Origin: Hydractinia symbiolongicarpus | Taxonomy: Eukaryota; Cnidaria; Hydrozoa; Anthoathecata; Hydractiniidae | Direction of reading: 5' to 3' | DNA: 64,000 bases | Assembly: GCF_029227915.1 (NCBI RefSeq) | Contig: NC_079877.1 | Span: 7,008,001 to 7,072,000 of the forward strand | In this document: positions 14,101 through 24,576 of the stretch, one piece after another | How positions within the stretch are numbered: the stretch's first letter is position 1 | Layout of the letters: each line of letters begins with the position of its first letter | Program-made: the position numbers and the translations under genes | Notes under the pieces: model-generated | What the model was told of the DNA's origin: nothing | Seen by the model: the letters and a program-made list of their open reading frames with translations, nothing else | The model's database searches: none

Positions 14101-16749
14101 TTATCGCGCGCTGAAGAAATAGAAAGAGTTTCAAAAACCACATTTCATTGACTTTCCAACGGTGTCAATCCGTTTGAGTTACAACGGTTGCGTCACACAT
14201 TCGTACCAACATGTATTTAGTGATATTTTTCTGATATTACTAAGTTGTATCTCTTTCAACAGTGAAACGATTGACTTTGGGACTTAATTGAACTGATTTT
14301 GGACTTTGACCTTATAAATGTAATAAATGAGCCATTTTGACTAAAAGAAATAACATTCTTCTTAATTTGACATGATTGCTGGAACTCAGCGATTACACTG
14401 GGCGCTGTGGTAGCGCTTTGTTTAAAAATTAAGATAAATAAGTCATTTAGTACTGTGGAAACAATCCTTGCCGTTATCGCGCGCTGAAGAAATAGAGACA
14501 GTTTCGAAAACTACATTTCATTGACTTTCTAACCGTGTCAATCCGTTTGAGTTACAACGGTTGCGTCACATATTTGTACCAACATGTATTTAGTGATTTC
14601 CTTCCGATATTACTAAGTTGTATCGCTTTTAACAGTGAAACGATTGACCGTGGGAATTAATTCAACTGATTCTGAGCTGTGACCTTATAAATGTGATTAA
14701 TGCGCCAATTAGTCTCCAAGGAATAACATTCTTATGAATTTGACATGATTGCTGGAATTCAGGGGTTACATTAGGCTCTGCGGTAGCGTTTTATTTAAAA
14801 ATTTAGATCAATAAGATTTTCTTACTCTGGGACCAATGCTGGCCGTTAGCACGCGCTGAAGAAATAAAGACATTCTCAAAAACTACATTTCATTGATTTT
14901 TTGGCGGTATAATTCCGTTTGAGTTACAACGGTTGCGTCACATATTCGTACCAACATGTATTTAGCGAAAGTATTCGTATATTACTAGGTTGCATCGCTT
15001 TTAACTGTGAAACGTTTGACTGTGCGACTTAATTGAACTGCTTTTGGACTTTGACCTTATAAATGTTATAAGTGAGACAATTGCACTCCAAGAAATATCA
15101 TTCTTCTTAATTTGACATGATTGCTGGAACTCAGCGATTACACTGGGCGCTGTGGTTGCGCTTTATTTAAAGATTAAGATGAATAAGTCATTTTTTACTG
15201 TGGGACCAATCCTAGCCGTTAGTTTGCGCTGAAGAAATAGAGACAGCTTCAAAAAGTACATTTCATTGACTTTCTAACGGTGTCAATCCGTTTGAGTTGC
15301 AACGGTTGGGTCACATATTCGTACCAACATGTATTTAGCGAAAATTTTTGGATATTACTAGGTTGCATCGTTCTAACAATGAAACGATTGACTGTGGGAC
15401 TTAATTGAACTAACTTTGGACTTTGACCTCATAAGTGTGATAAATGAGACAATTGGACTCCAAGAAAGAACATTCTTCTTAATTTGATATGAGTGCCGGA
15501 ACTCCGCGATTACACTGGACCCTGTGGTAGCGATTCATTTAAAAATTTAAATAAGTAAGTCATTTTTACTGTGGGACCAATCCTAGCCGTTAGCGCGCGC
15601 TGAAGATATAGAGACAGTTTCAAAAACTCCATTTCATTGACTTTCTAACGGTGTCAATCCGTTTGAGTTACAACGGTTGCGTCACACATTCGTACCAACA
15701 TGTATTTAGTGATATTTTTCCGATATTACTAAGTTGTATCGCTTTCAGCAGTGAAACGATTGACTGTGGGACTTAGTTGAACTAATTTTGGACTTTGACC
15801 TTATAAATTTGATAAATGAGTCATTTTGACTGCAATAAATGACATTCTTCTTAGTTTGACATGATTGCTGGAACTCAGCGATTACACTTGGCGCTGTGGT
15901 AACGCTTTATTTAAAGATTAAGATAAATAAGTCATTTTGTACTGTGGGACCAATCCTAGCCGTTATCGCGCGCTGAAGAAATAGAAAGAGTTTCAAAAAC
16001 CACATTTCATTGACTTTCCAACGGTGTCAATCCGTTTGAGTTACAACGGTTGCGTCACACATTCGTACCAACATGTATTTAGTGATATTTTTCTGATATT
16101 ACTAAGTTGTATCGCTTTCAACAGTGAAACGATTGACTTTGGGACTTAATTGAACTGATTTTGGACTTTGACCTTATAAATGTAATAAATGAGCCATTTT
16201 GACTAAAAGAAATAACATTCTTCTTAATTTGACATGATTGCTGGAACTCAGCGATTACACTGGGCGCTGTGGTAGCACTTTGTTTAAAAATTAAGATAAA
16301 TAAGTTATTTAGTACTGTGGAAACAATCCTTGCCGTTATCGCGCGCTGAAGAAATAGAGACAGTTTCGAAAACTACATTTCATTGACTTTCTAACCGTGT
16401 CAATCCGTTTGAGTTAGAACAGTTGCGTCACATATTTGTACCAACATGTATTTAGTGATTTCCTTCCGATATTACTAAGTTGTATCGCTTTTAACAGTGA
16501 AACGATTGACCGTGGGAATTAATTCAACTGATTCTGAACTGTGACCTTATAAATGTGATTAATGCGCCAATTAGTCTCCAAGGAATAACATTCTTATGAA
16601 TTTGACATGATTGCTGGAATTCAGGGGTTACATTAGGCTCTGCGGTAGCGCTTTATTTAAAAATTTAGATAAATAAGATTTTCTTACTCTGGGACCAATG
16701 CTGGCCGTTAGCACGCGCTGAAGAAATAAAGACATTCTCAAAAACTACA

Positions 16750-17121
16750 TTTCATTGATTTTTTGGCGGTATAATTCCGTTTGAGTTACAACGGTTGCGT
16801 CACATATTCGTACCAACATGTATTTAGCGAAAGTATTCGGATATTACTAGGTTGCATCGCTTTTAACTGTGAAACGTTTGACTGTGCGACTTAATTGAAC
16901 TAACTTTGGACTTTGACCTCATAAGTGTGATAAATGAGACAATTGGACTCCAAGAAAGAACATTCTTCTTAATTTGATATGAGTGCCGGAACTCCGCGAT
17001 TACACTGGACCCTGTGATAGCGATTCATTTAAAAATTTAAATAAGTAAGTCATTTTTACTGTGGGACCAATCCTAGCCGTTAGCGCGCGCTGAAGATATA
17101 GAGACAGTTTCAAAAACTCCA
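16750..17121. repeat. Hybrid monomer, U2 head joined to U3 tail (first copy)
   Basis: It begins as U2 (TGGCGGTATAATTCCG, GCGAAAGTATTCGG, GTGAAACGTTTGACTGTGCG). After CGACTTAATTGAACT it changes to U3 (AACTTTGGACTTTGACCTC, GATATGAGTGCCGG, TGGACCCTG). A U2-U3 pair has been reduced to one 372-bp unit. The same joint appears at 17867-18238, so the fusion arose before the 1,117-bp trimer was duplicated. Confidence 0.87.
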
Positions 17122-17494
17122 TTTCATTGACTTTCTAACGGTGTCAATCCGTTTGAGTTACAACGGTTGCGTCACACATTCGTACCAACATGTATTTAGT
17201 GATATTTTTCCGATATTACTAAGTTGTATCGCTTTCAGCAGTGAAACGATTGACTGTGGGACTTAGTTGAACTGATTTTGGACTTTGACCTTATAAATGT
17301 AATAAATGAGCCATTTTGACTAAAAGAAATAACATTCTTCTTAATTTGACATGATTGCTGGAACTCAGCGATTACACTGGGCGCTGTGGTAGCACTTTGT
17401 TTAAAAATTAAGATAAATAAGTTATTTAGTACTGTGGAAACAATCCTTGCCGTTATCGCGCGCTGAAGAAATAGAGACAGTTTCGAAAACTACA
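17122..17494. repeat. Hybrid monomer, S1 head joined to T3 tail
   Basis: The head has the S1 marks GATATTTTTCCG, TTTCAGCAGTG and CTTAGTTGAACTG. After GGACTTTGACCTTATAAATG it takes T3 marks (TAATAAATGAGCC, CTAAAAG, GTAGCACTTTG). Unit 16005 has a related S/T3 structure with a different head (TTTTTCTG, GACTTTGGG). The fusion removes one monomer and explains part of the shorter three-monomer unit. Confidence 0.8.
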
Positions 17495-17866
17495 TTTCAT
17501 TGACTTTCTAACCGTGTCAATCCGTTTGAGTTAGAACAGTTGCGTCACATATTTGTACCAACATGTATTTAGTGATTTCCTTCCGATATTACTAAGTTGT
17601 ATCGCTTTTAACAGTGAAACGATTGACCGTGGGAATTAATTCAACTGATTCTGAACTGTGACCTTATAAATGTGATTAATGCGCCAATTAGTCTCCAAGG
17701 AATAACATTCTTATGAATTTGACATGATTGCTGGAATTCAGGGGTTACATTAGGCTCTGCGGTAGCGCTTTATTTAAAAATTTAGATAAATAAGATTTTC
17801 TTACTCTGGGACCAATGCTGGCCGTTAGCACGCGCTGAAGAAATAAAGACATTCTCAAAAACTACA

Positions 17867-18238
17867 TTTCATTGATTTTTTGGCGGTATAATTCCGTTTG
17901 AGTTACAACGGTTGCGTCACATATTCGTACCAACATGTATTTAGCGAAAGTATTCGGATATTACTAGGTTGCATCGCTTTTAACTGTGAAACGTTTGACT
18001 GTGCGACTTAATTGAACTAACTTTGGACTTTGACCTCATAAGTGTGATAAATGAGACAATTGGACTCCAAGAAAGAACATTCTTCTTAATTTGATATGAG
18101 TGCCGGAACTCCGCGATTACACTGGACCCTGTGATAGCGATTCATTTAAAAATTTAAATAAGTAAGTCATTTTTACTGTGGGACCAATCCTAGCCGTTAG
18201 CGCGCGCTGAAGATATAGAGACAGTTTCAAAAACTCCA
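17867..18238. repeat. Hybrid monomer, U2 head joined to U3 tail (second copy)
   Basis: It has the same structure and switch point as 16750-17121, 1,117 bp further on, and shares the uncommon variant CCCTGTGATAGCG. The two copies mark a tandem duplication of a three-monomer unit. Confidence 0.87.
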
Positions 18239-18870
18239 TTTCATTGACTTTCTAACGGTGTCAATCCGTTTGAGTTACAACGGTTGCGTCACACATTCGT
18301 ACCAACATGTATTTAGTGATATTTTTCCGATATTACTAAGTTGTATCGCTTTCAGCAGTGAAACGATTGACTGTGGGACTTAGTTGAACTGATTTTGGAC
18401 TTTGACCTTATAAATTTGATAAATGAGTCATTTTGACTACAATAAATGACATTCTTCTTAGTTTGACATGATTGCTGGAACTCAGCGATTACACTTGGCG
18501 CTGTGGTAACGCTTTATTTAAAGATTAAGATAAATAAGTCATTTTGTACTGTGGGACCAATCCTAGCCGTTATCGCGCGATGAAGAAATAGAGAGAGTTT
18601 CAAAAACCACATTTCATTGACTTTCCAACGGTGTCAATCCGTTTGAGTTACAACGGTTGCGTCACACATTCGTACCAACATGTATTTAGTGATATTTTTC
18701 TGATATTACTAAGTTGTATCGCTTTCAACAGTGAAACGATTGACTGTGGGACTTAGTTGAACTGATTTTGGACTTTGACCATATAAATGTCATAAATGAG
18801 TCATTTTGACTACAAGAAATAACATTCTCCTTAATTTGACATTATTGCTGGAACTCAGCGATTACACTGG

Positions 18871-18885
18871 GCGCTGTGGTAGCGC
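18871..18885. other. Hairpin-capable element GCGCT-GTGGT-AGCGC (representative)
   Basis: This is a perfect 5-bp stem with a 5-base loop, present in many monomers at the same phase. Other subtypes have one arm base changed (GTAACGC, GTTGCGC) or a different left arm (ACCCTGTGGTAGCGA). The left arm is the upstream end of the 62-bp deletion in the truncated monomers. Confidence 0.6.
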
Positions 18886-19396
18886 TTTGTTTAAAAGTTA
18901 AGATAAATAAGTCAATTATTACTGTGGAAACAATCCTAGCCGTTATCGCGCGCTGAAGAAATAGAGACAGTTACGAAAACTACATTTCATTGACTTTCTA
19001 ACGGTGTCAATCCGTTTGAGTTACAACGGTTGCGTCACACATTCGTACCAACATGTATTTAGTGATATTTTTCCGATATTACTAAGTTGTATCGCTTTCA
19101 GCAGTGAAACGATTGACTGTGGGACTTAGTTGAACAGATTTTGGACTTTGACCTTATAAATTTGATAAATGAGTCATTTTGACTACAATAAATGACATTC
19201 TTCTTAGTTTGACATGATTGCTGGAACTCAGCGATTACACTTGGCGCTGTGGTAACGCTTTATTTAAAGATTAAGATAAATAAGTCATTTTGTACTGTGG
19301 GACCAATCCTAGCCGTTATCGCGCGCTGAAGAAATAGAGAGAGTTTCAAAAACCACATTTCATTGACTTTCCAACGGTGTCAATCCGTTTGAGTTA

Positions 19397-19411
19397 CAAC
19401 GGTTGCGTCAC
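19397..19411. other. Conserved dyad CAAC-N-GTTG overlapping TTGCGTCAC (representative)
   Basis: The 9-base element reads the same on both strands except at its centre. It stands at one phase in most monomers. The right arm overlaps TTGCGTCAC, or TTGGGTCAC in the other large class of monomers. TGACGCAA on the minus strand resembles a bZIP half-site and CAACGG resembles a Myb site; binding is not shown. Confidence 0.55.
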
Positions 19412-19422
19412 ACATTCGTACC

Positions 19423-19434
19423 AACATGTATTTA
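19423..19434. other. Near-invariant core AACATGTATTTA (representative)
   Basis: This 12-mer, holding the palindrome ACATGT, is the least variable part of the unit. The exceptions I noticed are few, for example near 430 (AACGTG), 3403 (ATGCAT), 33222 and 42043 (TGTTTTTAG) and 54660 (TATATAGC). The 16 bases after it are, in contrast, the main subtype-defining stretch. Constraint on a protein-binding site is one explanation. Confidence 0.6.
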
Positions 19435-19527
19435 GTGATATTTTTCCGATATTACTAAGTTGTATCGCTTTCAACAGTGAAACGATTGACTGTGGGACTT
19501 AGTTGAACTGATTTTGGACTTTGACCT

Positions 19528-19550
19528 TATAAATGTGATAAATGAGTCAT
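19528..19550. other. TATAAAT followed by ATGAGTCAT (representative)
   Basis: TATAAAT (19528-19534) fits a TATA-box consensus, and ATGAGTCAT (19542-19550) is a perfect AP-1/GCN4-type palindrome. The 9-mer is confined to some subtypes; others have ATGAGCCAT, ATTAGTCAT or ATGAGACAA. Nothing in the sequence shows transcription, so this is only a resemblance. Confidence 0.35.
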
Positions 19551-19664
19551 TTTGACTACAAGAAATAACATTCTCCTTAATTTGACATGATTGCTGGAAC
19601 TCAGCGATTACACTGGGCGCTGTGGTAACGCTTTATTTAAAGATTAAGATAAATAAGTCATTTT
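19537..19664. repeat. Internal direct repeat within the monomer, 111 bp apart
   Basis: GATAAATGAGTCATTTT (19537-19553) and GATAAATAAGTCATTTT (19648-19664) differ by one base in 17. The pair is present in many S- and T2-like monomers. With the ACTGTGGGAC pair (19489 and 19667, 178 bp apart) it suggests the unit grew from shorter repeats. Confidence 0.7.
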
Positions 19665-22600
19665 GTACTGTGGGACCAATCCTAGCCGTTATCGCGCGCT
19701 GAAGAAATAGAGAGAGTTTCAAAAACCACATTTCATTGACTTTCCAACGGTGTCAATCCGTTTGAGTTACAACGGTTGCGTCACACATTCGTACCAACAT
19801 GTATTTAGTGATATTTTTCCGATATTACTAAGTTGTATCGCTTTCAACAGTGAAACGATTGACTGTGGGACTTAGTTGAACTGATTTTGGACTTTGACTT
19901 TATAAATGTGATAAATGAGTCATTTTGACTACAAGAAATAACATTCTCCTTAATTTGACATGATTGCTGGAACTCAGCGATTACACTGGGCGCTGTGGTA
20001 GCGCTTTGTTTAAAAGTTAAGATAAATAAGTCATTTATTATTGTGTAAACATTCCTAGCCGTTATCGCGCGCTGAAGAAATAGAGACAGTTACAAAAACT
20101 ACATTTCATTGACTTTCTAACGGTGTCAATCCGTTTGAGTTAAAACGGTTGCGTCACATATTCGTACCAACATGTATTTAGTGATTTCCTTCCGATATTA
20201 CTAAGTTGTATCGCTTTCAACAGTGAAACGATTGACTGTGGGACTTAGTTGAACTGATTTTGGACTTTGACCTTATAAATGTGATAAATGAGTCATTTTG
20301 ACTACAAGAAATGACATTTTTCTTAGCTTGACATGATTGATGGAACTCACTCATTACACTGGCGCTGTGGTAACGCTTTATTTAAAAATTAAGATAAATA
20401 AGTCACTTTGTACTGTGGGACCATTCCTAGCCGTTATCGCGCGCTGAAGAAATAGAGACAGTTTCTAAAACTAAATTTCATTGATTTTCTAACGGTGTCA
20501 ATCCGTTTGAGTTACAACGGTTGCGTCACATATTCGTACCAACATGTATTTAGTGATTTCCTTCCGATATTACTAAGTTGTATCGCTGTTAACAGTGAAA
20601 CGATTGACCGTGGGAATTAATTCAACTGATTCTGGACTGTGACCTTATAAATGTTATAAGTGAGACAATTGGACTCCAAGAAATAACATTCTTCTTAATT
20701 TGACATGATTGCTGGAACTCAGCGATTACACTGGGCGCTTTGGTAACGCTTTATTTAAAAATTAAGATAAATAAGTCATTTTTTACTGTGGGACCAATCC
20801 TAGCCGTTAGTTCGCGCTGAAGAAAAAGAGACAGCTTCAAAAAGTACATTTCATTGACTTTCTAACAATGTCAATCCGTTTGAGTTACAACGGTTGGGTC
20901 ACATATTCGTACCAACATGTATTTAGCGATATTTTTCGGATATGACTATGTTGCATCGCTTCTAACAGTGAAACGATTGACTGTGGGACTTAATTGAACT
21001 AACTTTGGACTGTGACATCATAAGTGTGAGAAATGAGACAATTGGACTCCAAGAAAGAACATTCTTCTTAATTTGACATGATTGCCGGAACTCAGCAATT
21101 ACACTGAAACCCTGTGGTAGCGATTCATTTAAAAATTTAGATAAATAAGATTTTCCTACTGTGGGACCAATCCTGGCCGATAACACGCGCTGAAGAAATA
21201 AAGACATTCTCAAAAACTACATTTCATTGACTTTTTAACGGTGTCAATCCGTTTGAGTTACAACGGTTGGGTCACATATTCGTACCAACATGTATTTAGT
21301 GATTTTTTTCCGATATTACTAAGTTGTATCGCTTTCAACAGTGAAACGATTGACTGTGGGACTTAATTGACTTGATTTTGGACTTTGACCTTGTAAATGT
21401 GATACATGAGTCATTTTGACTACAAGAAATGATATTCTTCTTAATTTGACATGATTGCTGGAACTCAGCGATTACACTGGGCGCTGTGGTAAGGCTTTAT
21501 TTAAAAATTAAGATAAATAAGTCACTTTTTACTGTGGGACCAATCATAGCCGTTATCGCGCGCTGAAGAAATAGAGACAGTTTCTAAAACTAAATTTCAT
21601 TGATTTTCTAACGGTGTCAATCCGTTTGAGTTACAACGGTTGCGTCACACATTCGTACCAACATGTATTTAGTGATTTTTTTCCGATATTACTAAGTTGT
21701 ATCGCTTTCAACAGTGAAACGATTGACTGTGGGACTTAATTGAACTGATTTTGGACTTTGACCTTATAAATGAGATAAATGAGTCATTTTGACTGCAAGA
21801 AATGATATTCTTCTTAATTTGACATGATTGCTGGAACTCAGCGATTACACTGGGCGCTGTGGTAGCGCTTTCTTTAAAAGTTAAGATAAATAAGTCATTT
21901 ATTACTGTGGAAACAATCCTAGCCGTTATCGCGCGCAGAAGAAGTAGAGACAGTTTCAAAAACTACATTTCATTGACTTTCTAACGGTGTCAATCCGTTT
22001 GAGTTACAACGGTTGCGTCACATATTCGTACCAACATGTATTTAGCGAAAGTATTCGGATATTACTAGGTTGCATCGCTTTTAACTGTGAAACGTTTGGC
22101 TGTGCGACTTAATTGAACTGACTTTTAACTTTCACCTTATAAATGTTATAAGTGAGACGATTGGACTCCAAGAAATAACATTCTTCTTAATTTGACATGA
22201 TTGCTGGAACTCAGCAATTACACTGGGCGCTGTGGTAGCGCTTTATTTAAAAATTAAGATAAATAAGTCATTTTTTACTGTGGGACCAATCCTAGCCGTT
22301 AGTTCGCGCTGAAGAAAAAGAGACAGCTTCAAAAAGTACATTTCATTGACTTTCTAACGGTGTCAATCCGTTTGAGTTACAACGGTTGGGTCACATATTC
22401 GTACCAACATGTATTTAGTGATTTTCTTCAGATATTACTAAGTTGTATCGCTTTCAACAGCGAAACGATTGACTGTGGGACTTAATTGAACTGATTTTGG
22501 ACTTTGACCTTATAAATGTAATAAATGAGCCATTTTGACTAAAAGAAATAACATTATTCCTAATTTGACATGATTGCTGGAACTCAGCGATTACACTGGG

Positions 22601-24204
22601 CGCTGTGGTAGCACTTTGTATAAAAATTAAGGTAAATAAGTCATTTAGTACTGTGGAAACAATCCTAGCCGTTATCGCGCGCTGAAGAAATAGAGACAGT
22701 TTCAAAAACTACATTTCATTGACTTTCTAACCGTGTCAATCCGTTTGAGTTACAACGGTTGCGTCACATATTCGTACCAACATGTATTTAGCGAAAGTAT
22801 TCGGATATTACTAGGTTGCATCGCTTTTAACTGTGAAACGTTTGACTGTGCGACTTAATTGAACTGATTTTTGACTTTCACCTTATAAATGTTATAAGTG
22901 AGACAATTGGACTCCAAGAAATAACATTCTTCTTAATTTGACATGATTGCTGGAACTCAGCAATTACACTGGGCGCTGTGGTAGCGCTTTATTTAAAAAT
23001 TAAGATAAATAAGTCATTTTTTACTGTGGGACCAATCCTAGCCGTTAGTTCGCGCTGAAGAAAAAGAGACAGCTTCAAAAAGTACATTTCATTGACTTTC
23101 TAACGGTGTCAATCCGTTTGAGTTACAACTGTTGGGTCACATATTCGTACCAACATGTATTTAGTGATTTTCTTCAGATATTACTAGGTTGCATCGCTTT
23201 TAACTGTGAAACGTTTGACTGTGCGACTTAATTGAACTGCTTTTGGACTTTGACCTTATATATTTTATAAGTGAGACAATTGGACTCCAAGAAAGAACAT
23301 TCTTCTTAATTTGATATGAGTGTCGGAACTCCGCGATTACACTGGACCCTTTGGTTGCGATTCATTTAAAAATTTAAATAAATAAGTCATTTTTACTGTG
23401 GGACCAATCCTAGCCGTTAGCGCGTGCTGAAGATATAGAGACAGTTTCAAAAACTCCATTTCATTGACTTTCTAACGGTGTCAATCCGTTTGAGTTACAA
23501 CCGTTGCGTCACACATTCGTACCAACATGTATTTAGTGATATTTTTCCGATATTACTAAGTTGTATCGCTTTCACCAGTGAAACGATTGACTGTGGGACT
23601 TAGTTGAACTGATTTTGGACTTTGACCTTATAAATGTGATAAATGAGTTATTTTGACTACAAGAAATGACATTCTTCTTAGTTTGACATGATTGCTGGAA
23701 CTCAGCGATTACACTGGGCGCTGTGGTTGCGCTTTATTTAAAGATTAAGATGAATAAGTCATTTTTTACTGTGGGACCAATCCTAGCCGTTAGTTTGCGC
23801 TGAAGAAATAGAGACAGCTTCAAAAAGTACATTTCATTGACTTTCTAAAGGTGTCAATCCGTTTGAGTTACAACGGTTGGGTCACATATTCGTACCAACA
23901 TGTATTTAGTGATTTTTTTCCGATATTACTAAGTTGTGTCGCTTTCAACAGTGAAACGATTGACTGTGGGACTTAATTGACTTGATTTTGGACTTTGACC
24001 TTGTAAATGTGATACATGAGTCATTTTGACTACAAGAAATGATATTCTTCTTAATTTGACATGATTGCTGGAACTCAGCGATTACACTGGGCGCTGTGGT
24101 AAAGCTTTATTTAAAAATTAAGATAAATAAGTCACTTTTTACTGTGGGACCAATCATAGCCGTTATCGCGCGCTGAAGAAATAGAGACAGTTTCTAAAAC
24201 TAAA

Positions 24205-24576
24205 TTTCATTGATTTTCTAACGGTGTCAATCCGTTTGAGTTACAACGGTTGCGTCACACATTCGTACCAACATGTATTTAGTGATTTTTTTCCGACATT
24301 ACTAAGTTGTATCGCTTTCAACAGTGAAGCGATTGACTGTGGGACTTAATTGAACTGATTTTGGACTTTGACCTTATAAATGTGATAAATGAGACAATTG
24401 GACTCCAAGAAAGAACATTCTTCTTAATTTGATATGAGTGCCGGAACTCCGCGATTACACTGGACCCTGTGATAGCGATTCATTTAAAAATTTAAATAAG
24501 TAAGTCATTTTTACTGTGGGACCAATCCTAGCCGTTAGCGCGCGCTGAAGATATAGAGACAGTTTCAAAAACTCCA
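24205..24576. repeat. Junction monomer between the two 6-kb copies
   Basis: The head (TTTTTTTCCGACATTAC, GTGAAGCGATTG) matches monomer 30170 at the end of copy 2. After TGTGATAAATGAG it becomes a U3-type tail (ACAATTGGACTCC, GTGCCGG, CCTGTGATAGCG) matching 18056-18238. The switch at about 24382-24394 is the crossover point that made the duplication, within sequence shared by both parents. Confidence 0.85.

Larger units (their letters stand above)
11165..18238. repeat. Region III: U1-U2-U3 higher-order repeats of 5, 4, 5 and 3 monomers
   Basis: U1 is marked by TTAGTCTCCAAGG, TTCTTATGAATT and TTAGGCTCTGCGG; starts are 11165, 13027, 14516, 16378 and 17495. U2 follows with TGGCGGTATAATTCCG, and U3 with GTTGCAACGGTTGGG (or, in hybrids, its tail only). 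Successive U1 spacings are 1,862, 1,489, 1,862 and 1,117 bp, i.e. 5, 4, 5 and 3 monomers. The units are U1-U2-U3-T2-T3, U1-U2-U3-(S/T3), U1-U2-U3-S1-(S/T3), and U1-(U2/U3)-(S1/T3). Unit length thus changed by fusing neighbouring monomers at equivalent positions. No gene is visible. Confidence 0.87.
19358..19730. repeat. Reference monomer (373 bp) with map of conserved elements
   Basis: This complete unit is a convenient key to the others. In order it holds: the dyad CAACGGTTG (19397-19405) overlapping TTGCGTCAC (19403-19411); the near-invariant core AACATGTATTTA (19423-19434); a variable stretch that separates subtypes (19435-19450); an inverted pair CGATA/TATCG (19447-19467); ACTGTGGGAC (19489-19498); TATAAAT (19528-19534); ATGAGTCAT (19542-19550); the GCGCT-loop element (19617-19631, here with one arm base changed); a second GATAAAT-type repeat (19648-19664); a second ACTGTGGGAC (19667-19676); and GCGCGC (19694-19699). 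The monomer boundary is arbitrary because the array is continuous. The length is close to two nucleosome repeats, a common satellite size; that link is inference. Confidence 0.9.
18044..24381. repeat. 6.34-kb higher-order block, copy 1 (17 monomers)
   Basis: The block starts inside the hybrid monomer 17867, at about GTGATAAATGAG, and ends at the same point inside monomer 24205. Its order includes S1/S2 monomers (18239-20103), one with TTAAAACGG (20104), one with CGCTGTTAACAG (20476), one with GAAACCCTG (20849), then 21222, 21595, 21968, 22341, 22714, 23087, 23459, 23832 and the head of 24205. Everything after 24381 repeats what began at 18044, displaced by 6,338 bp. The rare CCCTGTGATAGCG variant lies at 18126-18138 and again 6,338 bp downstream. 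No gene is visible. Confidence 0.9.

Noticed and set aside
19414-19430. CENP-B box in ATTCGTACCAACATG
   Set aside because: The TTCG start and the following A fit the essential positions of the human box, but the required CGGG part is missing (ATGT instead), and I saw no monomer that restores it.
19447-19467. CGATA/TATCG inverted pair as a functional hairpin
   Set aside because: The stem is only 5 bp with an 11-base loop and is changed in the U-type monomers (GGATATTAC...GCATCG), so it is weak and not conserved.
19358-19730. Monomer as a simple dimer of two 186-bp halves
   Set aside because: The two halves do not align along their length. Only short words recur, at spacings of 111 and 178 bp, so a clean half-unit duplication is not supported.
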